Origin: Uliginosibacterium paludis
Lineage (GTDB): Bacteria > Pseudomonadota > Gammaproteobacteria > Burkholderiales > Rhodocyclaceae
DNA length: 64,000 nucleotides
Assembly (NCBI RefSeq): GCF_039631355.1
Contig: NZ_JBDIVF010000001.1
Coordinates: 744,001-808,000 of the forward strand
Direction: 5' to 3'
The notes beneath the pieces are model-generated. The model ran no database searches, was not told the DNA's origin, and saw only the letters and a list, made by a program, of their open reading frames with translations. The translations under genes and the position numbers were made by a program. How positions within the stretch are numbered: position 1 is the stretch's first letter; the number at the start of each line of letters is the position of its first letter. This document shows positions 42,787-50,598 of the stretch, in pieces.

Positions 42787-43353
42787 CTGGCGACCCGACT
42801 AGAACTTTCCGATTTTCTTGCTTCCGTAGAACGCAGGGCCTTCCGCCAGGTGCAATTCGCCCTGCGCGACGAAGATGCTGCGCTCGACGTCGTGCAGGAA
42901 GCCATGCTCAAGCTTTCGGAAAGCTACGGCCATCGTCCGCCCGAAGAGTTCCCCATGCTGTTCCAGCGCATTCTGCAGAACGCGATGCGCGACCACATGC
43001 GCCGCTCCAAGGTGCGGAACCTTTGGGTCACCCTTTTATCCGCCTTCGGCAACAACAGCGAAGACGACGATAATGATCCGCTCGAGAGCATGGCCGACGA
43101 AGACACGGGCATGCAGGCAGCAAGCCCGCTGGGCCGACTCGAGCAATCGCGGACGCTCTCCATCATCGAGGCGGAAATTGCAAAGTTGCCGGCACGTCAA
43201 CGCGAAGCATTCCTCATGCGTTACTGGGAGGAAATGGATATTGCCGAGACTGCTGCCGCCATGGGCTGCTCGGAGGGCAGCGTGAAAACCCACTGCTCCA
43301 GAGCAAGCCACACCCTGGCGGCGGCCTTGCGTGCCAAAGGAATCGAACTATGA
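42787..43353 (+). CDS. ECF-like sigma factor with apparent CTG start
   Basis: RNA polymerase sigma factor of 188 residues. Region 2 is VQFALRDEDAALDVVQEAMLKLSE with LFQRILQNAMRDHMRRSKVRNLW, and region 4 is LPARQREAFLMRYWEEMDIAETAAAMGCSEGSVKTHCSRA. Relatives begin M-A-T-x-x-E-L-S-x-F-L. Here that block reads LATRLELSDFL with CTG at position 1. No ATG, GTG or TTG occurs in frame for many codons on either side; the next ATG is deep in region 2. AGGT lies 6 bases upstream. It overlaps the next gene by 4 bp. Confidence 0.85.
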   Translation: MATRLELSDFLASVERRAFRQVQFALRDEDAALDVVQEAMLKLSESYGHRPPEEFPMLFQRILQNAMRDHMRRSKVRNLWVTLLSAFGNNSEDDDNDPLESMADEDTGMQAASPLGRLEQSRTLSIIEAEIAKLPARQREAFLMRYWEEMDIAETAAAMGCSEGSVKTHCSRASHTLAAALRAKGIEL

Positions 43354-43748
43354 ACACCACAGACTTCCAGGATCGGGATGAACGGGCCGTCGGACTTTTC
43401 GTCCGTCACCAGCTCAATGCCAGCCTGTCCGGCATTTCTTCGCGCGCTTCCACGCGTCTTTTCGAAGCCCGGCAAGCCGCGCTGCAGCACCACATGGCCC
43501 CGGCCGCCGTCCTCTCTGCTGCGGGCTTCGGCCAGATCAGCCGCGGCTGGATGGAAGGCAAGCTGCGGCCGGTACTGATGGCCGGCATCCTGGTCGCAGC
43601 CCTCTCCGCCGGCAATCACCTGATGTCGGTCCAGCACATGGAAAACCAGGAAGATATCGATGCTGCGCTGCTGAGCGACGACCTCCCGATCAGCGCCTAC
43701 CTCGACAGCGGCTTCCAGACATGGCTGGCAGACTCCTCGCAGCACTGA
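43350..43748 (+). CDS. DUF3619 membrane protein, candidate anti-sigma factor
   Basis: A 132-residue protein. The N-terminal 70 residues are soluble and helical (RAVGLFVRHQLNASLSGISSRASTRLFEARQAAL). A single membrane helix follows (about 73-93, VLMAGILVAALSAGNHLMSV), then a short acidic tail ending DSGFQTWLADS. This matches DUF3619. Overlap with the sigma-factor gene (ATGA), one membrane helix and an N-terminal cytosolic domain are what an anti-sigma factor would show, but no zinc-binding anti-sigma motif is present. Confidence 0.8.
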   Translation: MNTTDFQDRDERAVGLFVRHQLNASLSGISSRASTRLFEARQAALQHHMAPAAVLSAAGFGQISRGWMEGKLRPVLMAGILVAALSAGNHLMSVQHMENQEDIDAALLSDDLPISAYLDSGFQTWLADSSQH

Positions 43749-44329
43749 TCCTTCTCTTCAGTCTGAGCGGACCGGTCTTCGCAGAGACCGGCAGCTTCCT
43801 GTCTGACGCACAGCCCAGCTGGAAACAGCTCAACGCTCAGCAGCGCACCGCACTGGCGCCCCTTGCGCGCGAGTGGAACCGCATGTCGGACGCCAGCCGG
43901 GAAAAATGGCTCGGGATCGCCCAGCGCTTTGCCCGCATGAGCGACATCGAGCAGGCCCGGATGCAGGATCGCATGCGGGACTGGGTTCTGCTGACGCCCG
44001 CACAACGCGATCTGGCGCGCATCCAGTACAAGCAACTGCACACCGGCAGTTCCGACCAGCAGAAACTCCTCGAAGAAAAATGGCGCGAGTACTCTGCGCT
44101 GCCCGAGGAAGAAAAGCAGCGGCTTCGCGGCGGTGGACGCCCCGTCGTCAAGGCCCCTGCGCCCACGCCGGTGCCCGCAGCCTCCGCTCCGGCCGGCACA
44201 CCGGCCCCGGCGCGCCCGCCCAAGGCACTGACACTCAAGGGTGCGCCGACCCGGCCCGCGCCGGTTGCGGTAATATCGGCGCCCCCGCCCGCTGAAGAAC
44301 CGGAAGAGCCGGACGACAGCGACTTCTGA
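43721..44329 (+). CDS. DUF3106 exported protein
   Basis: A 202-residue protein with a signal peptide (RLLAALILLFSLSGPVFA). The mature part has repeated helical motifs of the form W/L-x-x-L-x-x-x-Q-R (PSWKQLNAQQRTALAPLAREWNRMS, GIAQRFARMSD, WVLLTPAQRDLARIQYKQL), then a Pro/Ala-rich tail. This is the DUF3106 pattern and recalls periplasmic CpxP/Spy-like helical sensors. Its start overlaps the DUF3619 gene by 28 bp, a strong sign of coupled expression. Confidence 0.82.
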   Translation: MAGRLLAALILLFSLSGPVFAETGSFLSDAQPSWKQLNAQQRTALAPLAREWNRMSDASREKWLGIAQRFARMSDIEQARMQDRMRDWVLLTPAQRDLARIQYKQLHTGSSDQQKLLEEKWREYSALPEEEKQRLRGGGRPVVKAPAPTPVPAASAPAGTPAPARPPKALTLKGAPTRPAPVAVISAPPPAEEPEEPDDSDF

Positions 44330-44370
44330 CGACGCTCCTGGTGTCGTCAGCCAACCCACCGAGCTGCCCG

Positions 44371-44826
44371 ATGCCTGCCATCGTTGAATTCGCCTCGCTG
44401 CGCCGCCGCCTGTCCAGCCTTCTCTATGAGAGCCTGCTCCTTCTGGGCGTCCTGGCCGCTGGCTTTCTTGTTCCGCTCATGGCGCTGGGCATGATGACCG
44501 GCATCCAGGTCGCTGGCTGGCTCGAGTGGCTCTATATCTTCATTTTGCTGGGGGTGTATTTTGTCTGGCTCTGGCGCCGGAACGGTCAGACGCTTGCGAT
44601 GCAGACCTGGCAGCTCCAGCTGGTGGATGTTGCAAGCGGCCGTGCGCCCGGCCTCGGGCAATGTGCCCTGCGCTATGCACTGTCCTGGCCCTCAACCCTG
44701 CTGACACTGAGCGGCTTCGGTCTGATCTGGGCGGCCTTTGTCGATCGCGATCGCCAGTTCATTCACGACCGCCTCTGCGGCACGGCAATCGTCTTCAATC
44801 CCCGCATCAACCAGGAAGCGGACTGA
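44371..44826 (+). CDS. RDD family inner-membrane protein
   Basis: A 151-residue protein with three helices. RRRLSSLLYESLLLLGVLAAGFLV holds the RDD-type start (R..S..YE, with the usual aspartate replaced by Glu). WRRNGQTLAMQTWQLQLVD and FVDRDRQFIHDRLCGTAIV are the other family blocks. RDD proteins are small carriers or anchors of uncertain function. It follows the DUF3106 gene by 41 bp. An upstream GTG at 44341 is a less likely start. Confidence 0.8.
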   Translation: MPAIVEFASLRRRLSSLLYESLLLLGVLAAGFLVPLMALGMMTGIQVAGWLEWLYIFILLGVYFVWLWRRNGQTLAMQTWQLQLVDVASGRAPGLGQCALRYALSWPSTLLTLSGFGLIWAAFVDRDRQFIHDRLCGTAIVFNPRINQEAD

Positions 44827-44838
44827 CGCCCGCATCAC

Positions 44839-45912
44839 TCAGCGCCGATCGACCGTCCACATGAGACCGACGGCCAGCAGGAAGAACACCACGCTGGGCA
44901 GGGAAGCGCTGAGCAGCGCAGGCCAGGCATTGAGAATGCCGATGTTGGAAATCAGCGCATTGAGCAGATAGAAACCGATACCCAGCATCACGCCCGTCAG
45001 CACTCTTGCCCCCACATTCACCGAGCGCTGGTTGCCCAGACAGAACGGCAGCGCCAGCCCCATCATCACGAGCGCCGCCAGCGGATAGATCAGCTTCTTC
45101 CAGAAGGCAACCTCGTAACGCCCGGTGCGCTGCGCATTCGCAGCCAGATGGCGGGTGTACTGGTAAAGACTGCCCAGCGCCATGCGCTCCGGCGTCACCA
45201 TGACCACGCTGATCATTTCCGGCGTCAGCTCGGAGCTCCAGCGAAGTGTCGGCATCCTGAGCAGTTCGGTCCGTTCGGCATGAAACCGCGTCTGCACCAC
45301 ATCGCTCAGCATCCAGCCATCTGTGCGCGAATACACGCCTTTCTGCGCCACGTTGAGAGACACCAGCCGGCTACGCTCGTCGAACTCGAAGATCTTGACA
45401 CGCTCCAGCGAGGCATCCGGCAACACACGCTGCACATTGACGAAGAGACGCCCGTCGCGCATCCACATGCCCGTCCGCAGTTCCTGCGGCACGCTGGCAT
45501 TGGTGCTGCGCAGGCGCCATTTCTGACCGATACGCTCAAGCGGCGGCGCGACATACTCACCGATCACGAAGGTGGCCGCGGCAAAGATCAGGCCGATGCT
45601 CAGCAGCGCCGTCAGCAGTTGCCGGGTCGAAACACCCGAGGCCCGCAGGACGGTCAGCTCGGAGTTGCGGGCGAACTGGGTCAGCGCATAGAGCGTGCCG
45701 ATCAGCACCGCAATGGGCATCACCTCGTAAGCACGGCTCGGAATCGACAATGCAACAAAAATAAGCGCGTGCTTGAGTTGGTAGCCGCCCTTGCCGAGCT
45801 CTTCGAGCTCAGCCAGAAAATCAAAGAAGGCGAAGAGACACAGAAAGGCCCCGAGCACCAGGAGGGTAGCCGCGACGATTTCGCGACGAAGATAGGCGCG
45901 TGCAGTTTTCAT
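44839..45912 (-). CDS. lptG: LPS export system permease LptG
   Basis: Inner-membrane permease of the LptB2FG exporter that extracts lipopolysaccharide. It has 357 residues: three N-terminal helices, a periplasmic jellyroll domain (about 130-260) and three C-terminal helices. LFAFFDFLAELEELGKGGYQLKHALIFVALSIPSRAYEVMPIAVLIGTLYAL and ELTVLRASGVSTRQLL are LptG blocks. It overlaps the lptF stop in ATGA and converges on the RDD gene. Confidence 0.94.
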   Translation of the reverse strand: MKTARAYLRREIVAATLLVLGAFLCLFAFFDFLAELEELGKGGYQLKHALIFVALSIPSRAYEVMPIAVLIGTLYALTQFARNSELTVLRASGVSTRQLLTALLSIGLIFAAATFVIGEYVAPPLERIGQKWRLRSTNASVPQELRTGMWMRDGRLFVNVQRVLPDASLERVKIFEFDERSRLVSLNVAQKGVYSRTDGWMLSDVVQTRFHAERTELLRMPTLRWSSELTPEMISVVMVTPERMALGSLYQYTRHLAANAQRTGRYEVAFWKKLIYPLAALVMMGLALPFCLGNQRSVNVGARVLTGVMLGIGFYLLNALISNIGILNAWPALLSASLPSVVFFLLAVGLMWTVDRR

Positions 45913-46985
45913 CGCGTAAAGCGTCGCCAGTCAGGTGCCATGCGCAGCAAGAAAAGCAGCAGGAGCAGCAGGAGCATGCCGCCATGGACCACGCCGGCCC
46001 CGACAAGCAGATCGAGACGTCCCTTGGAGATCCAGGCCTGACTCACTCCCAGCAGGTTGAAATAGATCGAGAAGGCCAGCACAGCGAAAACAAGATTGTT
46101 CGCACGCCCCGCCCGCGGATTCACGAAGGCCAGCGGAATCGCAAGCAGCGCCAGGATCAGCGTTGCCAGCGGAATGCCGAAGCGCCAGGCAAGCTCTCCC
46201 CTGTTGGAGTCGGAAGACTCGGTCAGCAGCGTGATCGTCGCCTCGGTACGGGGCGTCATCTCCAGCACGCCGATTTCGCGCGGTTCGATCCGCACGTCAT
46301 AGCGCTTGAATTCGGTCACGCGAAAAGCCGCGGTCCCGGGTTCGCCCTCATAACGATAGCCATTTCGCAGCACCACGAAACGGTCGCCATTGGCTGCGCT
46401 TTCGACATGCCCCTCGCTCGCCACCGTCAGGCTCTGCTTGCCGGACTCCACCGAGTTGATGAACACATTGCGCACCAGCCCGCTCTCGCGATCGACCGCT
46501 TCGACAAAAAACACGCGCTGCGACCCCGAGGACTCACGAAACACCCCTGGCGCGACACGCGACACTTCATCACGGGATTCCAGCCGCTTGCGATACTCCA
46601 GCGCCTTGCCCTGAGCCCAGGGCGAAAGGAAGAGCGAGAGCCCGGCGACAACCAGCACGATCGGCAGCGCAAAGCCCAGCACGGGCCGCAGCCAGGCCGT
46701 CAGCGGCAGGCCGGCAGAGAACCAGACCACCATTTCGGAGTCGCGATAGCTGCGCGTGATCGACAGCAGGATGGCGATGAAAACAGACAGCGCCAGCACT
46801 ACCGGCAGGTGATTGAGCGCCGAAAATCCGATCAGCGCGAGCACGGCATCCGCAGGCAGGCGCCCGCCGGCCGCCTGGGAGAGCAGGCGCACCAGAATCA
46901 CGGTTACCAGAATGAAGAACAGGGCCACGAAAATCGCGGCGGCCGTTCCTGCGAATTCGCGCATTGCTGCACGGCGAAAAATCAT
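45909..46985 (-). CDS. lptF: LPS export system permease LptF
   Basis: Partner permease of LptG, 358 residues with the same layout of helices flanking a periplasmic domain. MIFRRAAMREFAGTAAAIFVALFFILVTVILVRLLSQAAGG opens it. ITRSYRDSEMVVWFSAGLPLTAWLRPV and LAIPLAFVNPRAGRANNLVFAVLAFSIYFNLL are LptF blocks. The ATG at 46985 starts the conserved sequence. It diverges from pepA, the usual order in beta- and gammaproteobacteria. Confidence 0.94.
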   Translation of the reverse strand: MIFRRAAMREFAGTAAAIFVALFFILVTVILVRLLSQAAGGRLPADAVLALIGFSALNHLPVVLALSVFIAILLSITRSYRDSEMVVWFSAGLPLTAWLRPVLGFALPIVLVVAGLSLFLSPWAQGKALEYRKRLESRDEVSRVAPGVFRESSGSQRVFFVEAVDRESGLVRNVFINSVESGKQSLTVASEGHVESAANGDRFVVLRNGYRYEGEPGTAAFRVTEFKRYDVRIEPREIGVLEMTPRTEATITLLTESSDSNRGELAWRFGIPLATLILALLAIPLAFVNPRAGRANNLVFAVLAFSIYFNLLGVSQAWISKGRLDLLVGAGVVHGGMLLLLLLLFLLRMAPDWRRFTR

Positions 46986-47002
46986 GATTGGGCAGACTCG
47001 CT

Positions 47003-47032
47003 TTGACGGCATCAAGCCGCTGCGGGGATAAT
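47003..47032 (+). promoter_or_regulatory. Promoter of pepA
   Basis: TTGACG (47003-47008), 18-bp spacer, GATAAT (47027-47032); both boxes match consensus at 5 of 6. The leader would be about 70 nt. Confidence 0.6.
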
Positions 47033-47107
47033 CCGGAGTCTGGGCGCTGGCCGGCAAAACCATGTGCCAGCCCCGTTCACCGCAGATCCCAAAAGGAAAA
47101 AAAGGTC

Positions 47108-48592
47108 ATGGAATTTAGCATAAAAGCCAGCTCCCCCGAGAAACTGAAAACCGACTGCCTGGTCGTGCCGCGCTGTGCCGACGGCGAGAACGGCCCGCAA
47201 TTCGCCGCCCTTGATGCGGCAAGCGAAGGCCTGCTGGCAAAGATCGTGCGGCGGGATCTGGACGACAAGGCCGGCAGCACGCTGCTGCTGCCCACGCTGC
47301 CCGGCGCCGCGGCTGCGCGCGTTCTGGTCGTCAGCCTCGGCAAGCGTGCAGAGCTGGATGCCAAGGCCCTGCGGACCGCACTGAGCGCCGCCGGCAAGGC
47401 GCTGGCCAATGGCAAGTCGGCCCATGCCGCCCTCTGCGCCAGTGATCTGGTCGCGGCAGGCCTCGGTCTGCCGGAAAGCCTGCGCACGGCCAGCACGCTG
47501 CTCGCCGACGCGAGCTACCGCTTTGATGCGATCAAGTCCGTGACCGAAAAGAAGCCGGCCGGCCCGGTGAAGTTCGAGTTCATCCTGCAAGGCAAGAGCG
47601 ACGCCGCTGCGCGCCTGGCCATCGAACAGGGCAGCGCGATTGCGGCGGGCCAGGCACTGGCCCGCGACCTCGGCAACCTGCCGGGCAACTACTGCACGCC
47701 GACGACGCTGGCCGATACGGCCAGGAGCCTGGCTCGCGAATACAAGCTCAAGGTCAAGGTGTTTGACCGTGCGGGCATCGAAGAGCTCGGCATGGGCAGC
47801 TTCCTGTCGGTCGCCCAGGGGACCCGCGAGGAGCCGCGCTTCATCGTGCTGGAATACAAGGGCGGCAAAGCCAAGGAAGCACCGGTCGTGCTGGTCGGCA
47901 AGGGCATCACCTTCGACGCCGGCGGCATCTCGCTGAAGCCGGGTGAAGGCATGGACGAAATGAAGTTCGACATGTGCGGCGCCGCCTCCGTGCTGGGCAC
48001 CTTCCGCACCGTGGCGAAGCTCGGTCTGCCGATCAACCTCGTCGGCCTGATCCCCGCCACGGAAAATCTGCCGGATGGGCTCGCGGTGAAGCCGGGCGAC
48101 GTCGTGACCTCGCTGTCGGGCCAGACCATCGAGATCCTCAACACCGACGCCGAAGGTCGCCTGATCCTCTGCGATGCGCTGACCTATGCCGAAAACTTCA
48201 AGCCGGCCCTGGTGATCGATATCGCCACGCTGACCGGCGCCTGCGTGATCGCGCTGGGCCACCAGACCAGCGGCCTCTATGCCAACGACGACGATCTGGC
48301 CGCATCGCTGCTCAACGCCGGCCAGAAAACAGGTGACCGCGCCTGGCGCATGCCGCTCTTCGACGAATACCAGGATCAGCTCAAGAGCAACTTCGCCGAC
48401 ATGGCCAACATTGGCGGCCGTCCGGCGGGCAGCATCACCGCCGCCTGCTTCCTGTCGCGCTTTGCCAAGTCCTACAAGTGGGCACACCTGGACATCGCCG
48501 GCACGGCCTGGAAGAGCGGCGCGGAGAAAGGCGCTACCGGACGCCCGGTACCGCTGCTCACCGAGTTCCTGATCAACCGGGCAGGTCAGTGA
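47108..48592 (+). CDS. pepA: Leucyl aminopeptidase (M17)
   Basis: Cytosolic dizinc/manganese aminopeptidase, 494 residues. The N-terminal macro-like domain spans about 1-160. The catalytic domain has NLPGNYCTPTTLAD, VLVGKGITFDAGGISLKPGEGMDEMKFDMCGAA and the family signature NTDAEGRL. The ATG at 47108 follows an AAAGGAAAAAAAGG site. In E. coli PepA also binds DNA in Xer recombination and carAB control. Its stop overlaps the holC GTG start. Confidence 0.95.
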   Translation: MEFSIKASSPEKLKTDCLVVPRCADGENGPQFAALDAASEGLLAKIVRRDLDDKAGSTLLLPTLPGAAAARVLVVSLGKRAELDAKALRTALSAAGKALANGKSAHAALCASDLVAAGLGLPESLRTASTLLADASYRFDAIKSVTEKKPAGPVKFEFILQGKSDAAARLAIEQGSAIAAGQALARDLGNLPGNYCTPTTLADTARSLAREYKLKVKVFDRAGIEELGMGSFLSVAQGTREEPRFIVLEYKGGKAKEAPVVLVGKGITFDAGGISLKPGEGMDEMKFDMCGAASVLGTFRTVAKLGLPINLVGLIPATENLPDGLAVKPGDVVTSLSGQTIEILNTDAEGRLILCDALTYAENFKPALVIDIATLTGACVIALGHQTSGLYANDDDLAASLLNAGQKTGDRAWRMPLFDEYQDQLKSNFADMANIGGRPAGSITAACFLSRFAKSYKWAHLDIAGTAWKSGAEKGATGRPVPLLTEFLINRAGQ

Positions 48593-49011
48593 CCGCCGTC
48601 AGGTTCTACTACAACGCGCCGGACCGCCTCAGGGCGGCTGGCGTGATTGCGGGCAAGGCTGTCGCGCAGGGCCATCGGGTGGTGGTGTTTGCCCCCGACG
48701 CGGCCGCTGCGCGCAGCTTTGATCTGCAATTGTGGGAGCAGCACGCCTTCCTCCCTCATGTCAGCATCCAGTCGCCGCTGGCGGCCCGGACGCCAATCGT
48801 CATCACCACCCGGCTCGCTGATCTGCCGCATGATGACCTTCTGCTCAATCTGGCGGATGATCTGCCGGAAGGCTTTGATCAATTCAGGAATCTCGTCGAG
48901 ATCGTGGCCGGAGACGAAGCTGGACGCCTGGCCGCCCGCTCCCGCTGGCGCTTCTACAAGGAACGCTCGCACACCGTCCAGGGATTTGACCTCGCCCCGC
49001 CCCGAACATGA
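48589..49011 (+). CDS. holC: DNA polymerase III chi subunit
   Basis: Clamp-loader accessory subunit of 140 residues that binds single-strand-binding protein. Typical features are VRFYYNAPDRLRAAGVIAGKAVAQGHRVVVFAPD, LDLQLWEQHAFLPH-like FDLQLWEQHAFLPHVSI, the LLNLADDLPEGFDQF block and RWRFYKERSHTVQGFDL. The start is GTG at 48589, overlapping pepA in GTGA. pepA-holC-valS is a widespread order; here two genes are inserted before valS. Confidence 0.9.
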   Translation: MTAVRFYYNAPDRLRAAGVIAGKAVAQGHRVVVFAPDAAAARSFDLQLWEQHAFLPHVSIQSPLAARTPIVITTRLADLPHDDLLLNLADDLPEGFDQFRNLVEIVAGDEAGRLAARSRWRFYKERSHTVQGFDLAPPRT

Positions 49012-49781
49012 GTACACACGCTGGTGACGACCCGAGTTTTGATCACGCACTGCTGAACAAGGCTGATGCGCTGATCCGTCGCAACCGTACCGACGGTGTA
49101 GCGCCCAATGCGGAAGAACTCCCGATGCTGACCGATGTGGTCGAAGACGACCTGCCCGAACTCACCGAAACACTCGTCGTCCCCACGGCCGCACAGCAGG
49201 CCGCCTTCTCTGCGGCAGACAACAAGGTGCTGCTGGCGCTCGACCTCGAAGATGACGACCTGACCCCGCGCGGCCAGTTCCAGCAGCTGAGCCCGCTGCC
49301 GCCGAAGCAGGTCATCGAGAAGGCGGTGGACGAAGCCGTCGAGCGCACGCGCGCGGAAATGCGCGCCGAGCACCAGCACGCCCTCCATGACGCGGTTGCC
49401 CGTGCCCGCGCCGACGCGCTGAACGAAGCACGCCAGATGAACCAGCATGCGATCCAGGCCGCGGTGCGCCAGGGTCGCGAAGAAGCCGAAATCAATCAGT
49501 GGCCAGCCATCCAGGCCGCCCGGCAGGAGGCCGTCCAGCAAGCCGCCTCGGCAATGAGCGAACGCCTCATCGAGCTGGATGCGCAGATCGCCCAGAGTCT
49601 CCAGCAATGGCTGGCCAAGGAACTGCCGCCGATCATCGCCAGCGAACTGCTGGGCTTGTCTGAACGACTGCGGGTGCAGACCGCTGCCCATATGCGGGCC
49701 ACGCTGCTGCCCGAGCTCTCGGAGCAGGTCTCGAAAGTCCTCGAAAGCGCACTGCGCGCCGAAGATCCCGATCAGCACTGA
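49008..49781 (+). CDS. Hypothetical coiled-coil protein between holC and valS
   Basis: A 257-residue protein that I do not recognise. The first 95 residues are acidic and probably disordered (VVEDDLPELTETL, LDLEDDDLTPRGQF). Residues about 97-200 are a strongly predicted helical, coiled-coil stretch rich in Ala, Gln, Glu and Arg (AVDEAVERTRAEMRAEH, ADALNEARQMNQHAI). The rest is an amphipathic helical tail. Its start overlaps the holC stop in ATGA, so it is made with the clamp-loader subunit. A scaffold or replication-associated role is a guess. Confidence 0.72.
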   Translation: MSTHAGDDPSFDHALLNKADALIRRNRTDGVAPNAEELPMLTDVVEDDLPELTETLVVPTAAQQAAFSAADNKVLLALDLEDDDLTPRGQFQQLSPLPPKQVIEKAVDEAVERTRAEMRAEHQHALHDAVARARADALNEARQMNQHAIQAAVRQGREEAEINQWPAIQAARQEAVQQAASAMSERLIELDAQIAQSLQQWLAKELPPIIASELLGLSERLRVQTAAHMRATLLPELSEQVSKVLESALRAEDPDQH

Positions 49782-49789
49782 AGCCGCCC

Positions 49790-50521
49790 ATGCGCGCCCT
49801 GCTCCTCTGCTTCCTGCTGCTCGGCGCCTGCACCACCCTGCCACCGGCAACGGAATCACGCCCGCCGCAAGGGCTGGGCAGCCCGAAACAGGATGGCGGC
49901 CACTTTCTCGCTCGCCATGAGAGCTTCCTGCAGCGCGGCAGGCAAGGGCCGGTCGGACTGCTGTTCATCGGCGACTCGATCACAGAAGGCTGGGCACGGC
50001 ATGCCGCCGACATCTGGAGTGAACGCTACGCCGCCTTCCAGGCCGCCAACTTCGGGATTGGCGGCGACCGCATCGATCATGTGCTGTGGCGCCTCGACAA
50101 CGGCGAACTGGAGACCATCCGCCCGCGCGTCATCGTGCTGATGATCGGCACCAATGACAGCGCCAGCCGCAGCGGCAGCCAGATCGCGGCCGGTGTGCGC
50201 CAGATCCTCAGCCTGATCCGGAGCCGGCAACCCCAGGCGCGCATCCTGCTGCTGGCGATCCTGCCGCGCGGCCCCAGGCCAGGCGCGGCGCGGGACGACA
50301 GCGCGCAACGCATGCAGGCCATCCGCGAAGCGAACGCGGAACTGGCCAGACTCGACGATGGGGACCAGACTCGCTTTCTCGACCTCGGCGGGCGCTTTCT
50401 GCAGGATGGACGCATTCCTCCGGAGCTGATGCCGGACCAGCTCCACCCCTCGCGCAAGGGTTACCAGATCTGGGCAGAAGCCATGCAACCGCTCCTCGAC
50501 GAGATGCTTGCCCATCGCTGA
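49790..50521 (+). CDS. SGNH/GDSL hydrolase lipoprotein
   Basis: A 243-residue esterase-fold protein. LLLGACTT is a lipobox with C14 lipidated. The four SGNH blocks are present: GDSIT (catalytic S63), the glycine in NFGIGGDR, GTND (N122) and DQLHPS (D and H near the C-terminus). It resembles the platelet-activating-factor acetylhydrolase beta-subunit type and probably removes acyl or acetyl groups from an envelope or extracellular substrate. It begins 8 bp after the coiled-coil gene. Confidence 0.85.
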   Translation: MRALLLCFLLLGACTTLPPATESRPPQGLGSPKQDGGHFLARHESFLQRGRQGPVGLLFIGDSITEGWARHAADIWSERYAAFQAANFGIGGDRIDHVLWRLDNGELETIRPRVIVLMIGTNDSASRSGSQIAAGVRQILSLIRSRQPQARILLLAILPRGPRPGAARDDSAQRMQAIREANAELARLDDGDQTRFLDLGGRFLQDGRIPPELMPDQLHPSRKGYQIWAEAMQPLLDEMLAHR

Positions 50522-50556
50522 GCCGCATTTGGCAGGGGAAAGCCGGCGCCAGCCGG

Positions 50557-50562
50557 TATAAT
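50557..50562 (+). promoter_or_regulatory. Consensus -10 element before valS
   Basis: TATAAT lies 37 bp before the valS ATG. No good -35 box is seen at 16-18 bp, so this is a partial promoter call. Confidence 0.35.
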
Positions 50563-50598
50563 TGCGCCTTTCCCCAGTCTTTTTCCCCAGGTTTCCGC

